Positions 25,285 through 35,291 of a stretch of DNA of 64,000 nucleotides are shown here, one piece after another. Below the pieces are notes generated by a model, which saw only the letters and a program-made list of their open reading frames with translations, was not told the origin of the DNA and did not search any database. Origin of the DNA: Chryseobacterium gleum (GTDB lineage: Bacteria; Bacteroidota; Bacteroidia; Flavobacteriales; Weeksellaceae); contig NZ_LR134289.1 in NCBI RefSeq assembly GCF_900636535.1, forward strand, positions 1,984,001 to 2,048,000, read 5' to 3'. How positions within the stretch are numbered: the stretch's first letter is position 1; each line of letters starts with the position of its first letter. A program made the position numbers and the translations under genes.

Positions 25285-27529
25285 TTAGAACTTATAATAC
25301 ACTCCTACTCTAATTCCAAAAGGACTTCCGGGCGTGTAGGTAAGATCTGTAACAGGTTCTGCTTCTCCTTTAAGCTGAGTTTCGGTGGCAAACTGGGCTT
25401 CGTTCCATTTTACGTTGAAAAGATTATTGACCTGAAGATTGGCACCCCATTTCTGACGGTTATAGGAAAGCATTAGGTCATTGACAAAATAGGCTTTGGT
25501 TCTGATACTGTTATCCTCTACAGCGGGTCTTGCTCCCAGGTATCTGTACTGAAGCGCTAAAGAAAAGCCATTCAGGAAATCCCAGTTTACGGAGCCTGTA
25601 CTCGTAACTACCGGAGCCAACGGAACGTAATCCTGACCTTTTTCTTCTTCAGTAAATCTTGCGTGAGAATAATTGATATCTGCATTCAGATAAAAGTTTT
25701 CCAACGGCTGGAAGCGAACTCCAAAATCAGCCCCGAAACGTCTTGATTTCCCGGAAGGTTCAACCACTGCATCATCACCTACATAAACAAATTCCTGCTG
25801 AAGATCCATAAACCATACTGCCGGAGTAATGATCAAGGATTTGAACGGGTGTAACCTTACCCCGAAATCTGCTCCAATAGAATATGGAAGCGTATTTTCG
25901 CTCTTATTGGGAACAACCACTCTCAGGTCATTGGAGTGAAAGCCCATTCCCGTTTTCAGAAACCACATCACATTGTCATTCTGAGCGTAGGAGAAATTCA
26001 GTTTTGGGCTTAGCCTTGTTGCTTCTTTTGACTGTCCGGAAGGCAGCAGTTCGGCATCCAGCAGATTATGCAGATTGAAAATAAAATGATCTACTCTCAA
26101 AGCCGGATTGATCGTCCATTTTCCGGTTTTCCAGATCAACCCTGAATAAGCATGAAGATTGGTTTCCGTTCCTGTCACATCGGATAATCTGTCAAGCAGC
26201 ATATATCTGTGATAAACATGATTAAGCTGCAGAGTATTAATATCATCATTTCTTAATCCAATTCCTGACGTCCAGTTTAAAGAACTGTTGGCAAAGGAAA
26301 AAGTCTTTGTATATTTTACTTCGGCCCCATAAATATTCCTTCCGTCAGTCTGCTGGATTTCATCTCCATGATCTTTATCTTTTAAATTAAAGGTGAAGTC
26401 AGAATACAGATTGAAATTATATTTTGAATAAAAAGCCATCGCATCCATCTGCTCCGAAGATGAAATAATGTGCTTAAAATTCATCTGAAGATTTGTTCTT
26501 GAGGTTTTTCCGCCTTCAGTAGGATCTATACTTCCCCATCTTCCAATAATTCCTTCATCTACGGCACGTTCCGGGATCTGTCCTGAAGCATTCCAGGAAG
26601 AATTGAATGTTGAAAACTGGATGTTGAAATAATCGTTATCAGTAAGCCATTGGTTGTATTTTCCGAAATATTGACTCTGTTAAAATTCTGTTTCACATCG
26701 AAAGGGCCATCTGTATAGTTGTATTCTGCTGCTACATACGCATTTTTTCTGCCCAGATCATCATGCAGAATATTGAACATTCCCAATACTCTTTTTGAAT
26801 TAAATGAACCTCCTTCCAGTTTAATTATACTGTTTTTCAATCCATTATACGTCTGAAAGTCTACATATCCTGCTGTATTAAAGTCTCCGCGATCCATGTA
26901 ATACGCCCCTTTTCCGAAATCGATATTGTTTACTGTTTCGGGAATCACAAAGTGCAGGTCAGAATATCCCTGTCCATGGGCATGAGAAACAATATTCACA
27001 GGCATTCCGTCTACATTCACGCTTACATCAGTCCCGTGATCGGCATCAAATCCTCTCAAAAAAGCTGTTCTGCCTTTCCTCCTCCGGCATGTTGAGCAAT
27101 AAAAAGTCCCGGAACTTTTCTCAACAGATCCTGCGCTGAGTTTACCGGAAATTTATTCAGATCAACTTTAGTAATCGCTGATAAGAACGAGCTGTGACTG
27201 ATAGCTACTTCGGAAATCTGAAATGGTTTATGCTGCAAAAAAATAACTTTATTTTTATCTTCATCATTAGTCACCACCCATTTTACCTCATCATATCCCT
27301 GACGGCTGATCACAAGGGTATCAGGAAGGGATTTTACAGGAATGGCAAAAGTGCCGTCCGGTCCTGTATGGGTATGGCTGTTTCCGTGGTCATATTTTAC
27401 CAAAGCATCGGCAATGGGAAATTTGTCATCTGCATCTTTGATCAGCAACTGTTTTTCTGCTTCCTGCGCCATCATTTTTCCACTGAATGTCATGACCAGA
27501 AATGCAGCTGCTATTTTTGTTATTTTCAT
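25285..27529 (-). pseudogene. TonB-dependent receptor of the urease locus, split by two frameshifts
   Basis: Three consecutive pieces in different frames add up to one receptor of about 748 residues. Piece 1 (27529-27056) has a signal peptide (to KMMAQ), a CarboxypepD_reg domain with a His-rich HGNSHTHTG loop, and the plug start (LRKVPGLFIAQHAGGGK). Piece 2 continues with the plug (LRGFDADHGTDVSVNVDGMP). Piece 3 is the barrel ending in IRVGVYYKF. One missing T in a run of six near 27056-27062 and one missing base near 26665-26670 explain both breaks. Restoring them gives QLFLRGFDAD and NIFGKYNQW without any other stop. It could be a real pseudogene, a phase-off allele or homopolymer sequencing error. 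The location suggests nickel or urea-related import. Confidence 0.85.
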
Positions 27530-27629
27530 TTTTTATTTTTTTTGTACAATGTAAAATGTATAATGTATTAATGATTTTAGAAGTTAGAAACCAGAGGTTA
27601 GAGGTTAGAAGTCAGAGGAATAGCAATAG

Positions 27630-27662
27630 TGAATTTTGCTTCGCAAGTGAATCGTTAATCAT
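27630..27662. repeat. Dispersed intergenic repeat, TTTTGCTTCGCAAG family (copy 1)
   Basis: GTGAATTTTGCTTCGCAAGTGAAT contains the palindrome-like CTTCGCAAG core. Related copies stand at 28701-28740 (TTTTGCTTCGCAGGTGAATGGTGAA) and 55089-55120. The gap 27530-27731 around it also holds short GTTAGAGGTTAGAAG direct repeats. Confidence 0.6.
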
Positions 27663-27731
27663 CCTAAAAGAACTTTAAATCTTGAACTTTAAACAATCTT
27701 CCACTCTCAAACCCTCAAACTCTCCCACTCT

Positions 27732-28625
27732 CTAACCATTAGATTTCGCTTTAAGAAATACCTTCTGAATTAAAAGTGTAATCCAAGTTCCGGCTACGAA
27801 TGGGAAAGTAAATACTCCGCCAACGATATCCAGACAATGATTGTCTATTAAGAAATCATCAATGGCAATGGTAATAAGGACAGCAATAAGAACCCATAGA
27901 CCGTCTGTCTTTTTGACTCCGGAAAAAACGATAGCGGAAAGCACCGCGTTGAATCCAAATAATCCCATGTGAATTTCTTTGATGGGTTCTCCATTCAGTT
28001 GTGATAATCCTGCACCAAGAATGGATGCGACTAATCCGTATAACGCTGCTACCGGAGAACTGATGAAAACAGCCAGGAAGAAAATCATTCCTGAAAGTAC
28101 CCCTCCCTGAAAGATTACTTCACCAAACCCATTGGTACATGTTAGAAAGTCATCATATTCTGTAGGAACTACTTCACTGCTTAACATGGCGGAAGGTGGA
28201 ATGTGGGTAAAATGATGCAATGCAAAAACCAATACCCATGTAATAATGATGAAAGGAAAAGTAAACACCGGAATCTTCTTCTGGATAAAGAAATGCTGGA
28301 TAACGGCAGCCAATGCTCCACCTGATAGGATTAAAATCCAGATCAATACCGTAGTTTGGAAAAGAAATGCCAATGCTACTCCCACCAGCGCTGCACTGAA
28401 GCCGTACAGTCCCGCATTGATTTCAGATTGATCGTATTTAAGCTTCGTTGCAGTAAAAGTTCCGGCTGCTGTTGAAAGCAATACCGCAACTCCGCACTGC
28501 CAGCTTCCCATGAAGATCCCTATGAGAAACAGAAGCCCGGTCCATCTGTTTTCCTGGAGCATAATCTGCCCGATTCCTTTTAATATATTGTCTAAAAAAG
28601 GTAGTTTTTTGAAAAATTCGTCCAT
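27732..28625 (-). CDS. Urea transporter (UT family)
   Basis: The frame is open from 28706, but the ATG at 28625 (MDEFFKKLPFL) gives a 297-residue protein of normal length. It shows two related hydrophobic halves of about five helices each, with the family motif INAGLYGFSAALVGVAL in the first half and the matching MGLFGFNAVLSAIVF in the second. Such channels pass urea across the inner membrane by facilitated diffusion. It is downstream of the urease and nickel genes on the same strand, which fits a supply role for urease. The gap to the nickel permease gene (220 bp) carries intergenic repeats, so it may have its own promoter. Confidence 0.88.
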   Translation of the reverse strand: MDEFFKKLPFLDNILKGIGQIMLQENRWTGLLFLIGIFMGSWQCGVAVLLSTAAGTFTATKLKYDQSEINAGLYGFSAALVGVALAFLFQTTVLIWILILSGGALAAVIQHFFIQKKIPVFTFPFIIITWVLVFALHHFTHIPPSAMLSSEVVPTEYDDFLTCTNGFGEVIFQGGVLSGMIFFLAVFISSPVAALYGLVASILGAGLSQLNGEPIKEIHMGLFGFNAVLSAIVFSGVKKTDGLWVLIAVLITIAIDDFLIDNHCLDIVGGVFTFPFVAGTWITLLIQKVFLKAKSNG

Positions 28626-28700
28626 AGTTTTTTTAATTGTATTAATGATTGTGGATATTAATTTGATAAGAAACGGATAGATGATAGACATTGGAGACAG

Positions 28701-28740
28701 AATCAATTTTGCTTCGCAGGTGAATGGTGAATTGTCAATT
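28701..28740. repeat. Dispersed intergenic repeat, TTTTGCTTCGCAAG family (copy 2)
   Basis: The stretch AATTTTGCTTCGCAGGTGAAT, followed by GGTGAATTGTCAATTT, matches the copies at 27630 and 55089. Downstream lies low-complexity CTTTAAACCTTAAACTTTAAAC (28757-28790). Confidence 0.55.
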
Positions 28741-28845
28741 TATTAGTGAAAGGATAACAACTTTAAACCTTAAACTTTAAACTTTAAACAATTCACTCTC
28801 AACTCTCTTACCCTCAAACTCTACCACACGAAACCCAAAACCCTT

Positions 28846-29547
28846 TTACCATCCAAGAAAGACCATTCCGACACCACAAACAGTAACTACAGCTCCGCTT
28901 ACCACTCCCATATATCTTTCCAGTTTTTCGGTATTGAATAATGTTGAATATCCATAGCGTCCCAGAAGAACCATTCCAAGCATGGTTAATACTGTAGTTG
29001 CAGTAAAAGAAATTACCAATACGGCAATTTCAGACATTGAGTGTTTTACTCCTGAATAAAACAACAAGGGAATCAAAGGCTCACTGGGCCCCATCACGAA
29101 AATCATGAACAATACAAGCGGGGTTACTTTTATTCTTTTCTGAGGCATTACCACTTCGCTGTGATTATGTTCATATACATAGACATCATCACCCATCACG
29201 TCAAAATGTTTGTGAGGTTTATTTCTGATTGCCTGAATGAGACCATATATCAGATAAACGCCTCCGAAAATCAGCAGTGCCCATCCAGAAAAATTCCCTC
29301 TGATATCCTGAAACCATGAAATCTTATTCAGCTGCCACCCTAGAAACACCCCGATAAAACCTAAAATCAGGGAGCTCAATACATGACCGAGTCCACAAAC
29401 AACCGTTAATACTGCGGTTTTCATTCCGCTCCATTTTTTAGATTTTGAGATCACTATGAATGGCAGGTAATGATCCGGCCCTGAAGCAGTGTGTATAAAA
29501 CTTATTGAAACGGCGCTTAAAAGAAGTGCCCAAACTGTACTGTCCAT
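28846..29547 (-). CDS. UreH/NicO-type nickel permease
   Basis: The 233-residue membrane protein has about six hydrophobic segments. A His/Asp signature occurs in the first helix, HTASGPDHYLPF, matching the HxxxxxDH metal site of NiCoT/RcnA/UreH proteins. A cytoplasmic His-containing loop (HKHFDVMGDDVYVYEHNH, about 113-130) lies mid-protein. Members bring Ni(II) into the cell or balance it. Position downstream of ureD in a urease operon argues for nickel uptake to load urease. Another reading is metal efflux, as in RcnA, but the urease context makes that less likely. Confidence 0.82.
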   Translation of the reverse strand: MDSTVWALLLSAVSISFIHTASGPDHYLPFIVISKSKKWSGMKTAVLTVVCGLGHVLSSLILGFIGVFLGWQLNKISWFQDIRGNFSGWALLIFGGVYLIYGLIQAIRNKPHKHFDVMGDDVYVYEHNHSEVVMPQKRIKVTPLVLFMIFVMGPSEPLIPLLFYSGVKHSMSEIAVLVISFTATTVLTMLGMVLLGRYGYSTLFNTEKLERYMGVVSGAVVTVCGVGMVFLGW

Positions 29548-29620
29548 TTTCTATTTATCTATTGCTGTTCTGTTCTCTATTAAGTTTTGGCTAAAGCCAA
29601 TGGAAGCATATCTTTAGTAT

Positions 29621-29646
29621 TGCTAAAGCCCGCCTCTATTGAATAT
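29621..29646. repeat. Dispersed GCTAAAGCCC-CTCTATTGA repeat, copy 1
   Basis: TTGCTAAAGCCCGCCTCTATTGAATATT, preceded by TTTGGCTAAAGCCAATGGAAGC (29586-29605), belongs to the hairpin family seen at 38926 and 52612. It fills the 135-bp gap between ureD and the nickel permease gene. Confidence 0.55.
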
Positions 29647-29682
29647 TTTCTCTGTAACTTAAATAAAGAATCATTTTAATTT

Positions 29683-30471
29683 TTATTCTAAAGACCAAAG
29701 GATTTCCTGAATATGCAGGAAGAAGTTGTACATCAATTCTCCTCCATGTCCCAGAGCTCTTACTACAAAACCATTGTCATCCATTGCAGAAACCCCTACT
29801 TCCATTTGTTCATGATGCTGCGCGGATGCTTCAACTATTTTTTCAACCAATCCGTTTTTGTCTACATTTTCCTTCGTACTGTAGAAGATCAGAGTTCCCT
29901 GATGGGTATACTGTTCCAGATTTCCGATGCTGCTGATCGGGATCATATCAGGTTGAATCAAGACATTATCTTTTACAACCAGCTTATTGTTGTGATAGAT
30001 TTCCATTACATTCTGAAAACGCTTCAGTTTAAAGACTTCTCCATAATGTTTTCTTCCGCAGGTAATGATCTCACTGATGATGATCTGGCTTTTGTTCCCG
30101 ATATGAATCTTCGCTTTACTCTTAAAATTGGAATCTTCGTGAGGAACGATAGGATGAGGAACATAAGCAAAAGAAGTTTCATCTCCCATAGAGACATTGA
30201 GTTCCTGAAGCGCTTTGTCCTGCATGTTGAAAAGCCTTTGATAAGATTGTGACTGCAGCTGAAGCGCGGCTCCTTTTTCAAGCGTAACATCCAAATGATA
30301 GTGGTCTCCATCCAGAATTCCCGGGGAGGAGCTCATTACCATCTGATAGAGCTTTTTGTCATCTTTTCGCTGTCCTACAGAGACTACCCTGAAAGGAAGC
30401 GAGACATAAAGATCTTTTACATAGGATTCTCCTCCCTTGAATCCTGCAATAATTTTTAAATGACTGTCCAT
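29683..30471 (-). CDS. ureD: Urease accessory protein UreD
   Basis: UreD binds apo-urease and forms, with UreF and UreG, the complex that delivers nickel and carbonate to the active site. The 262-residue protein shows the family features: LYVSLPFRV, LQLQSQSYQRLFNM, YVPHPIVPHEDSNF and IISEIITCGRKHYGE, with key residues GRKHYGE near 145. It directly follows ureG: its ATG at 30471 adjoins the ureG stop at 30472. Length is normal (about 260-280). Confidence 0.92.
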   Translation of the reverse strand: MDSHLKIIAGFKGGESYVKDLYVSLPFRVVSVGQRKDDKKLYQMVMSSSPGILDGDHYHLDVTLEKGAALQLQSQSYQRLFNMQDKALQELNVSMGDETSFAYVPHPIVPHEDSNFKSKAKIHIGNKSQIIISEIITCGRKHYGEVFKLKRFQNVMEIYHNNKLVVKDNVLIQPDMIPISSIGNLEQYTHQGTLIFYSTKENVDKNGLVEKIVEASAQHHEQMEVGVSAMDDNGFVVRALGHGGELMYNFFLHIQEILWSLE

Positions 30472-31110
30472 TTATCTTACCAGATTCGGTTCTTCAACTT
30501 CTTCTAAAAGGGCATATTTTTTAATCCAACCTATTACTTTGTCCAGTCCTTCATCTGTTTTCAGGTTGGTGAAGACGAAAGGATTTCCTTTTCTCATTCT
30601 TCTGGCGTCATTTTCCATCACCTCAAGGCTGGCTCCTACATAAGGGGCAAGGTCAATTTTGTTGATGATCAATAAATCTGATCTTGTAATCCCAGGTCCT
30701 CCTTTTCTAGGGATTTTTTCTCCTTCTGCTACGTCAATAATGAAAATAGTAACGTCTGCAAGGTCCGGACTGAATGTCGCTGAAAGGTTGTCCCCTCCAC
30801 TTTCAATAAGAACCAGCTCGATTTCCGGGAAACGTGCTGCCAGCTCATCTACCGCTTCAAGGTTCATACTCGCATCTTCACGGATGGCTGTGTGTGGGCA
30901 TCCTCCTGTTTCTACCCCGATAATTCTGTCATGGGGAAGAAGACTGTTTTTTGCCATAAATTCCGCGTCTTCTTTTGTATAAATATCATTGGTAATAACT
31001 CCAAGGTCATACGTGCCGAATAATTTTCTGCTTAATCTTTCTAGTAATGCAGTTTTTCCTGAACCTACAGGTCCTGCCACTCCTACTTTTATGTATTTTC
31101 TGTTTTCCAT
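30472..31110 (-). CDS. ureG: Urease accessory GTPase UreG
   Basis: UreG is a nickel-binding GTPase that drives metal transfer into urease. The 212-residue protein has the P-loop GPVGSGKT (13-20), the nickel-binding CPH (71-73), the segment [17 protein letters not shown] (switch region) and the base-recognition NKIDLAP. Length and motifs are standard. It lies between ureF, across a 127-bp gap (31111-31237) with a repeat-like CGATCGCAAGGGCG stretch, and ureD. Confidence 0.95.
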   Translation of the reverse strand: MENRKYIKVGVAGPVGSGKTALLERLSRKLFGTYDLGVITNDIYTKEDAEFMAKNSLLPHDRIIGVETGGCPHTAIREDASMNLEAVDELAARFPEIELVLIESGGDNLSATFSPDLADVTIFIIDVAEGEKIPRKGGPGITRSDLLIINKIDLAPYVGASLEVMENDARRMRKGNPFVFTNLKTDEGLDKVIGWIKKYALLEEVEEPNLVR

Positions 31111-31237
31111 TTTATTTAAATTTTATTTTTAACGCTATGTGAGCTAAGTTTTTTTGATTGTGAATATTTTTCGATCGCAAGGGCGTTTCACTCAGCAGAG
31201 AGCAATTCGCCAATTTGCTCTTTTACCTTTTATCTTT

Positions 31238-31936
31238 TTAGGACATATAAAGTCTTGAGTACAATCTTTCGTGCTGCATACATCGGATGTCAAAGGCTGT
31301 ATTACAAAGCCCTACCATGTCTCTGTCCAGTTCTATTGTTTCTAAAGCTGTTTTTTCCATCACAGGGTAAAGAGAAAAAAGGATATCCTGTCCGTCCAGC
31401 TGTCCAAGAGGAACCAGCTTTACAGCATTGGTGATCATTCCTGCAACCGAAGTGTAATAGAACCCTAAAAGAGCTTCATACAAAGGAATTTTCATTAAAC
31501 AGGCATAGACTCCAAAAACAATACAGTAATGAGAATTGGCCTCCCTGTTTTGAATTGCTTTTTCGAATGCTTCCATCAGAGGAAAACGCTCTCTTCTTTT
31601 GAATATCTTAATCAGCCTTAATCCTAATTTCTGACTGGCCTGGCGGATTTCCTTGGGACATTTGATCGCATTACATTCATTATCCAGTTCTAAAAGCTGC
31701 TTTAAATCTCCCTTTTCTGCTGCTTCATAAGCCAGCTTTACAAAAGCTCCGTCATTGAATTTAAGATTGTACTGAAGCATATTCTGTACAAACTGTTTCG
31801 CTGTATCTACATTATGTACAATTCTTTCCTGCACGTAAGTTTCAAGTCCGTTGGAATGCGTATATCCGCCGATCGGAAGTGTAGGATCCGCCAAATGAAG
31901 CAAACCTGACAGAAAATTTATATTCATGCTATTCAT
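31238..31936 (-). CDS. ureF: Urease accessory protein UreF
   Basis: UreF is an all-helical protein that acts as a gate in the UreDFG complex. The 232-residue sequence shows ADPTLPIGGYTHSNGLETYV near the start (the PIGGYxHSxGLE motif), then NDGAFVKLAYEAAE and the C-terminal MVGLCNTAFDIRCMQHERL region. It overlaps the ureE stop by 8 bp, so translation is coupled. Confidence 0.93.
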   Translation of the reverse strand: MNSMNINFLSGLLHLADPTLPIGGYTHSNGLETYVQERIVHNVDTAKQFVQNMLQYNLKFNDGAFVKLAYEAAEKGDLKQLLELDNECNAIKCPKEIRQASQKLGLRLIKIFKRRERFPLMEAFEKAIQNREANSHYCIVFGVYACLMKIPLYEALLGFYYTSVAGMITNAVKLVPLGQLDGQDILFSLYPVMEKTALETIELDRDMVGLCNTAFDIRCMQHERLYSRLYMS

Positions 31937-32438
31937 CTTTCGGGGCTGCCATTTTTAAGATTTTGGTAAAAATTGTGGATCCAAGACTTCCGTGCCCGTG
32001 GGGCTCTACATTGGATTTAAGAAGATTCAGCAGTTTCACAGATTGTTTTTCCGGCTTAAAACCGCTTGCCTCCAGCCATCTGAACATCGGCATTTCAAAA
32101 GGAAGCAATACTTTATCATTCTGAATGAAAAGCGGAATATGTTTGTTTCCGATCTCATAACATACGGTACCCATTTCAAGCAGTGAAGTGGGCGACATCA
32201 CAATGGTTTCTGTTTCCAGAACATTGATTGCAATTATTTTTTCCGCATCCTCAAAAAGAATATCTCCTTCACGTAAGCGCTGTCCTTCTCTGAGAAATTT
32301 GATGGCAACATCAGTTCCCTGTCTGGTTTTTTTGCGCTGGATTCTTTTGGTGGTTTCAAACCATTCCAGATCAAGATAATCTATGGTTTTGTCCGTAGGA
32401 TTTTCAGCAAGATTGCCTATGATTTGATTAATGATCAT
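31929..32438 (-). CDS. ureE: Urease nickel metallochaperone UreE
   Basis: UreE delivers nickel to UreG and urease. The 169-residue protein has the beta-rich N-terminal peptide-binding domain (RGTDVAIKFLREGQ, LREGDILFED) and the metal-binding domain (YEIGNKHIPLFIQNDKVLLPF). His97-type nickel residues occur in GNKHIPL. The C-terminus is not a long His tail as in Klebsiella but a short GHG segment (VEPHGHGSLGST). The start overlaps the end of the outer-membrane protein gene upstream by 11 bp. Confidence 0.9.
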   Translation of the reverse strand: MIINQIIGNLAENPTDKTIDYLDLEWFETTKRIQRKKTRQGTDVAIKFLREGQRLREGDILFEDAEKIIAINVLETETIVMSPTSLLEMGTVCYEIGNKHIPLFIQNDKVLLPFEMPMFRWLEASGFKPEKQSVKLLNLLKSNVEPHGHGSLGSTIFTKILKMAAPKDE

Positions 32439-33075
32439 TGTTGGATTTTTTTCTGAAGTCTAAGTTTTTGGAGATTCCTACCCCGAATGTTGAACCGCTG
32501 ATTCCTGCTATATAGCTTTTCGTCCAGCCTTCTTCTTTTGTTTTGGTCTGAAGCATGGACAGTTCTGCAAATTTGAATTTCAGTGCCCATCCTCCTCCAA
32601 GTAATATTCCAATCAAGGGATAAGCACGAAGGCGGAATCCATTAAAGTTCTGCATCGCATCAGCCGCTGTTGACAATTGCTGTCCCCAAACATAATGAGC
32701 ATCTACCTGCCCTATCAATACAAAGTATTTTCCAAGCATTAATGAAGGACTATACCAGATTCCCGCTTCATTCTGTTTGTAAACTACATTGTGATCAACC
32801 GTATTCTGCGAGTAGGCATAATTAACCCCGACAAGATCATTATTATTGATAAAATAACCCAATCCAAGCGGTGCACTGGAAACGGTACTGCTGCTGCTTG
32901 ATGGGGTAGTGATTTTTGAGTAATCCAACGAGCCATAAACCATGAATTGCCCTTTTGGTCCGTCTTCATCACTTTTAAGCCTGTGCCCGCCCAGAAATTG
33001 AGCGCTTACATTCCCTGAAAGCATAGAAATTCCGGCTACAGCAAGAGAAAAAACTGTTTTATTTAAATATTTCAT
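32428..33075 (-). CDS. Outer-membrane beta-barrel protein embedded in the urease operon
   Basis: The 215-residue protein has a signal peptide (about 1-25, ending VSAQF). It then shows repeated amphipathic strands typical of a small beta-barrel (YGSLDYSKIT, LGLGYFINNNDLVGVNYAYS, AGIWYSPSLMLGKYF, GFRLRAYPLIGILLGGGW) and ends with SKNLDFRKKSNNDH. Its stop overlaps ureE by 11 bp, so it is translationally coupled with the urease accessory genes. I do not recognise a named family. A role as porin or sensor for urea or nickel at the outer membrane is inferred only from context. Confidence 0.75.
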   Translation of the reverse strand: MKYLNKTVFSLAVAGISMLSGNVSAQFLGGHRLKSDEDGPKGQFMVYGSLDYSKITTPSSSSSTVSSAPLGLGYFINNNDLVGVNYAYSQNTVDHNVVYKQNEAGIWYSPSLMLGKYFVLIGQVDAHYVWGQQLSTAADAMQNFNGFRLRAYPLIGILLGGGWALKFKFAELSMLQTKTKEEGWTKSYIAGISGSTFGVGISKNLDFRKKSNNDH

Positions 33076-33138
33076 TGTAAACGTAGTTCTGTAATTGTTT
33101 TAAAATAGGGTCTGATAAATCTTTTTTTGTTGTTGAAT

Positions 33139-33171
33139 AAACCTAACAGGCTTTTGAAACCTGTCAGGTTT
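33139..33171. terminator. Hairpin between ureC and the outer-membrane protein gene
   Basis: The stem AAACCTAACAGG/CCTGTCAGGTTT (one A-C mismatch) has a 9-base loop. It lies 18 bp after the ureC stop in the 113-bp gap. The flanking T content is modest on the minus strand. It may be a partial terminator, an RNA processing site, or one of the common AACCTGTCAGGTTT intergenic elements of this group. Confidence 0.5.
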
Positions 33172-33188
33172 TATGCATAAAGTTTATC

Positions 33189-34910
33189 TTAGAACAAGTA
33201 ATACAACTGTGTTAAAGGAAGTTTTTCTGCCGGTTCGCATGTGATGTATTCACCATCTACTGTTACTTTATAGTTTTCAGGATTCACTTCAATTAAAGGT
33301 GTCTTATCGTTATGGATAAGGTCTTTTTTACCGATATTTCTACAGTTTTTTACCGGAAGGATCATTTTCTCTAATCCGTAAGAAGCAATGGTTCCGTTAT
33401 CAATAGAAATCTGCGAAACGAAGTTGGCACAAGTTCCGAACTTAGCTTTTCCGTGTGCTCCAAACATGTTTCTGTAAATAATCGGCTGAGGGGTTGGAAT
33501 GGATGCATTAGGATCTCCCATTTTAGCAGCGATTACAAATCCTCCTTTTACAATCATTTCCGGTTTTACTCCGAATAGTGCAGGTTTCCAGATTACTAAA
33601 TCAGCTAATTTTCCTTCCTCAACTGATCCTACATATTCTGAAATACCATGGGCAATGGCCGGGTTGATGGTATATTTAGCCACATATCTTTTGGCCCGGT
33701 AATTGTCATTTCCGCTATCTTTATCTTCAGCCAGATCACCTCTCTGCTCTTTCATTTTGCTTGCAGTCTGCCATGTTCTGGTAATCACTTCCCCTGGTCT
33801 TCCCATCGCCTGAGAGTCTGAACTCATGATGCTGAAAACTCCCATATCATGAAGAATATCTTCTGCAGCAATGGTTTCAGGACGGATGCGTGAGTCTGCA
33901 AACGCTACATCCTCAGGAATGTTTTTACTCAAATGGTGGCACACCATCAGCATATCCAAATGTTCATCAATTGTATTGATAGTGTAAGGACGTGTAGGGT
34001 TTGTAGAAGCCGGCAATACATTCGGATACATGGCTGCTTTAATGATGTCCGGCGCGTGGCCTCCACCCGCTCCTTCTGTGTGGAAGGTGTGGATTACTCT
34101 TCCGTTGATTGCTCTCATCGTATCTTCAAGAAAACCTCCTTCATTCAATGTATCTGTATGGATAGCCACCTGAACGTCATATTTATCGGCTACTTTCAAT
34201 GCTGCATCAATCGTTGCAGGAGTTGCTCCCCAATCTTCGTGGATTTTTACTCCCAAAGCTCCGGCTTCCACCTGTTCTTCAATAGGTTCTTCAGCTGAAC
34301 AGTTTCCTTTTCCGAAGAAACCAAGGTTCATAGGATATTCTTCTGCTGCTTCAAGCATTTTCTGCATATTGAATTTTCCCGGAGTTACTGTCGTAGCATT
34401 AGTTCCGTCATTGGGACCTGTTCCTCCACCGATCATTGTTGTGATTCCGCTATACAAAGAGGTTTCGATCTGTTGAGGGCAGATGTAATGAATGTGAGTA
34501 TCAATTCCTCCCGCTGTTACGATATATCCTTTTCCTCCATGGACTTCTGTAGAAGCTCCGATAATCATATTAGGAGATACACCATCCATGGTATCAGGGT
34601 TTCCAGCCTTTCCGATTCCTACGATTTTTCCATCTTTGATTCCGATATCTCCCTTTACAATTCCCCAGTGGTCAATGATTACTGCACCTGTGATACAAAG
34701 GTCCAAAACACCTTCATCTCTTTTCGCCGTAACATTCTGTCCCATCCCGTCACGAACGGTTTTTCCGCCTCCGAAAACCGCTTCGTCTCCGTAGTGGGTG
34801 AAATCTTTTTCGATCTCAATGATAATTTCAGTGTCTCCGAGCCTGATTTTGTCTCCGGCTGTAGGACCTAATATATTAGCGTATTGTTTTCTGTCTACGT
34901 GTAAGCTCAT
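33189..34910 (-). CDS. ureC: Urease alpha subunit UreC
   Basis: UreC is the catalytic subunit that hydrolyses urea to ammonia and carbamate. The 573-residue protein keeps all nickel ligands, at a uniform +5 offset from the Klebsiella enzyme: His139, His141, carbamylated Lys222, His251, His277 and Asp365. Flap residue Cys324 and catalytic His325 are in [10 protein letters not shown]. The start ([17 protein letters not shown]) and the C-terminal [13 protein letters not shown] are standard. It sits 1 bp after ureB. Confidence 0.97.
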   Translation of the reverse strand: MSLHVDRKQYANILGPTAGDKIRLGDTEIIIEIEKDFTHYGDEAVFGGGKTVRDGMGQNVTAKRDEGVLDLCITGAVIIDHWGIVKGDIGIKDGKIVGIGKAGNPDTMDGVSPNMIIGASTEVHGGKGYIVTAGGIDTHIHYICPQQIETSLYSGITTMIGGGTGPNDGTNATTVTPGKFNMQKMLEAAEEYPMNLGFFGKGNCSAEEPIEEQVEAGALGVKIHEDWGATPATIDAALKVADKYDVQVAIHTDTLNEGGFLEDTMRAINGRVIHTFHTEGAGGGHAPDIIKAAMYPNVLPASTNPTRPYTINTIDEHLDMLMVCHHLSKNIPEDVAFADSRIRPETIAAEDILHDMGVFSIMSSDSQAMGRPGEVITRTWQTASKMKEQRGDLAEDKDSGNDNYRAKRYVAKYTINPAIAHGISEYVGSVEEGKLADLVIWKPALFGVKPEMIVKGGFVIAAKMGDPNASIPTPQPIIYRNMFGAHGKAKFGTCANFVSQISIDNGTIASYGLEKMILPVKNCRNIGKKDLIHNDKTPLIEVNPENYKVTVDGEYITCEPAEKLPLTQLYYLF

Positions 34911-34911
34911 C

Positions 34912-35280
34912 TTAGTGATTTTTAAAGTTTAACTCTTCAACTTTTGCAAGGCTCGCTTTTTTCTGTTCTTCGGAATCTACCTGTCCGTCAACAAGATTAT
35001 TGAAGCCCACTGCTTTTTTTGTTCCTCCTATTTCTACCAGCTCCACTTCTTTTTCTTCTCCCGGCTCGAAACGCACTGCAGTACTTGCTACAATATTCAG
35101 TCTCTTTCCAAAAGCTTTTTCCCGGTCAAAGCTCATCGCTTTGTTAACTTCAAAAAAGTGGAAGTGTGAACCTACCTGAATAGGACGGTCTCCTGTATTG
35201 GTTACTTTTATTTTTACCGTTTCTCTGCCTTCATTGCAGATAATGGTCCCTTCTTTTACAAAAATTTCTCCTGGTATCAT
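34912..35280 (-). CDS. ureB: Urease beta subunit UreB
   Basis: A 122-residue structural subunit of the urease trimer. Family signature: [11 protein letters not shown] at the start, [15 protein letters not shown] (GSHFHF near 58-63), [17 protein letters not shown] and GFNNLVDG. It is a separate gene, as in most bacteria, not fused to ureA as in Helicobacter. It lies between ureA (11 bp gap) and ureC (1 bp gap). Confidence 0.96.
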   Translation of the reverse strand: MIPGEIFVKEGTIICNEGRETVKIKVTNTGDRPIQVGSHFHFFEVNKAMSFDREKAFGKRLNIVASTAVRFEPGEEKEVELVEIGGTKKAVGFNNLVDGQVDSEEQKKASLAKVEELNFKNH

Positions 35281-35291
35281 ATGAATAGGTA

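Noticed and set aside
26559..27059. Three separate small genes in the TonB receptor region
   Set aside because: They are consecutive pieces of one receptor. Adding one base at each of two junctions restores a single protein.
33933..34871. Several plus-strand open frames across ureC
   Set aside because: Shadows of the strongly conserved ureC coding sequence.
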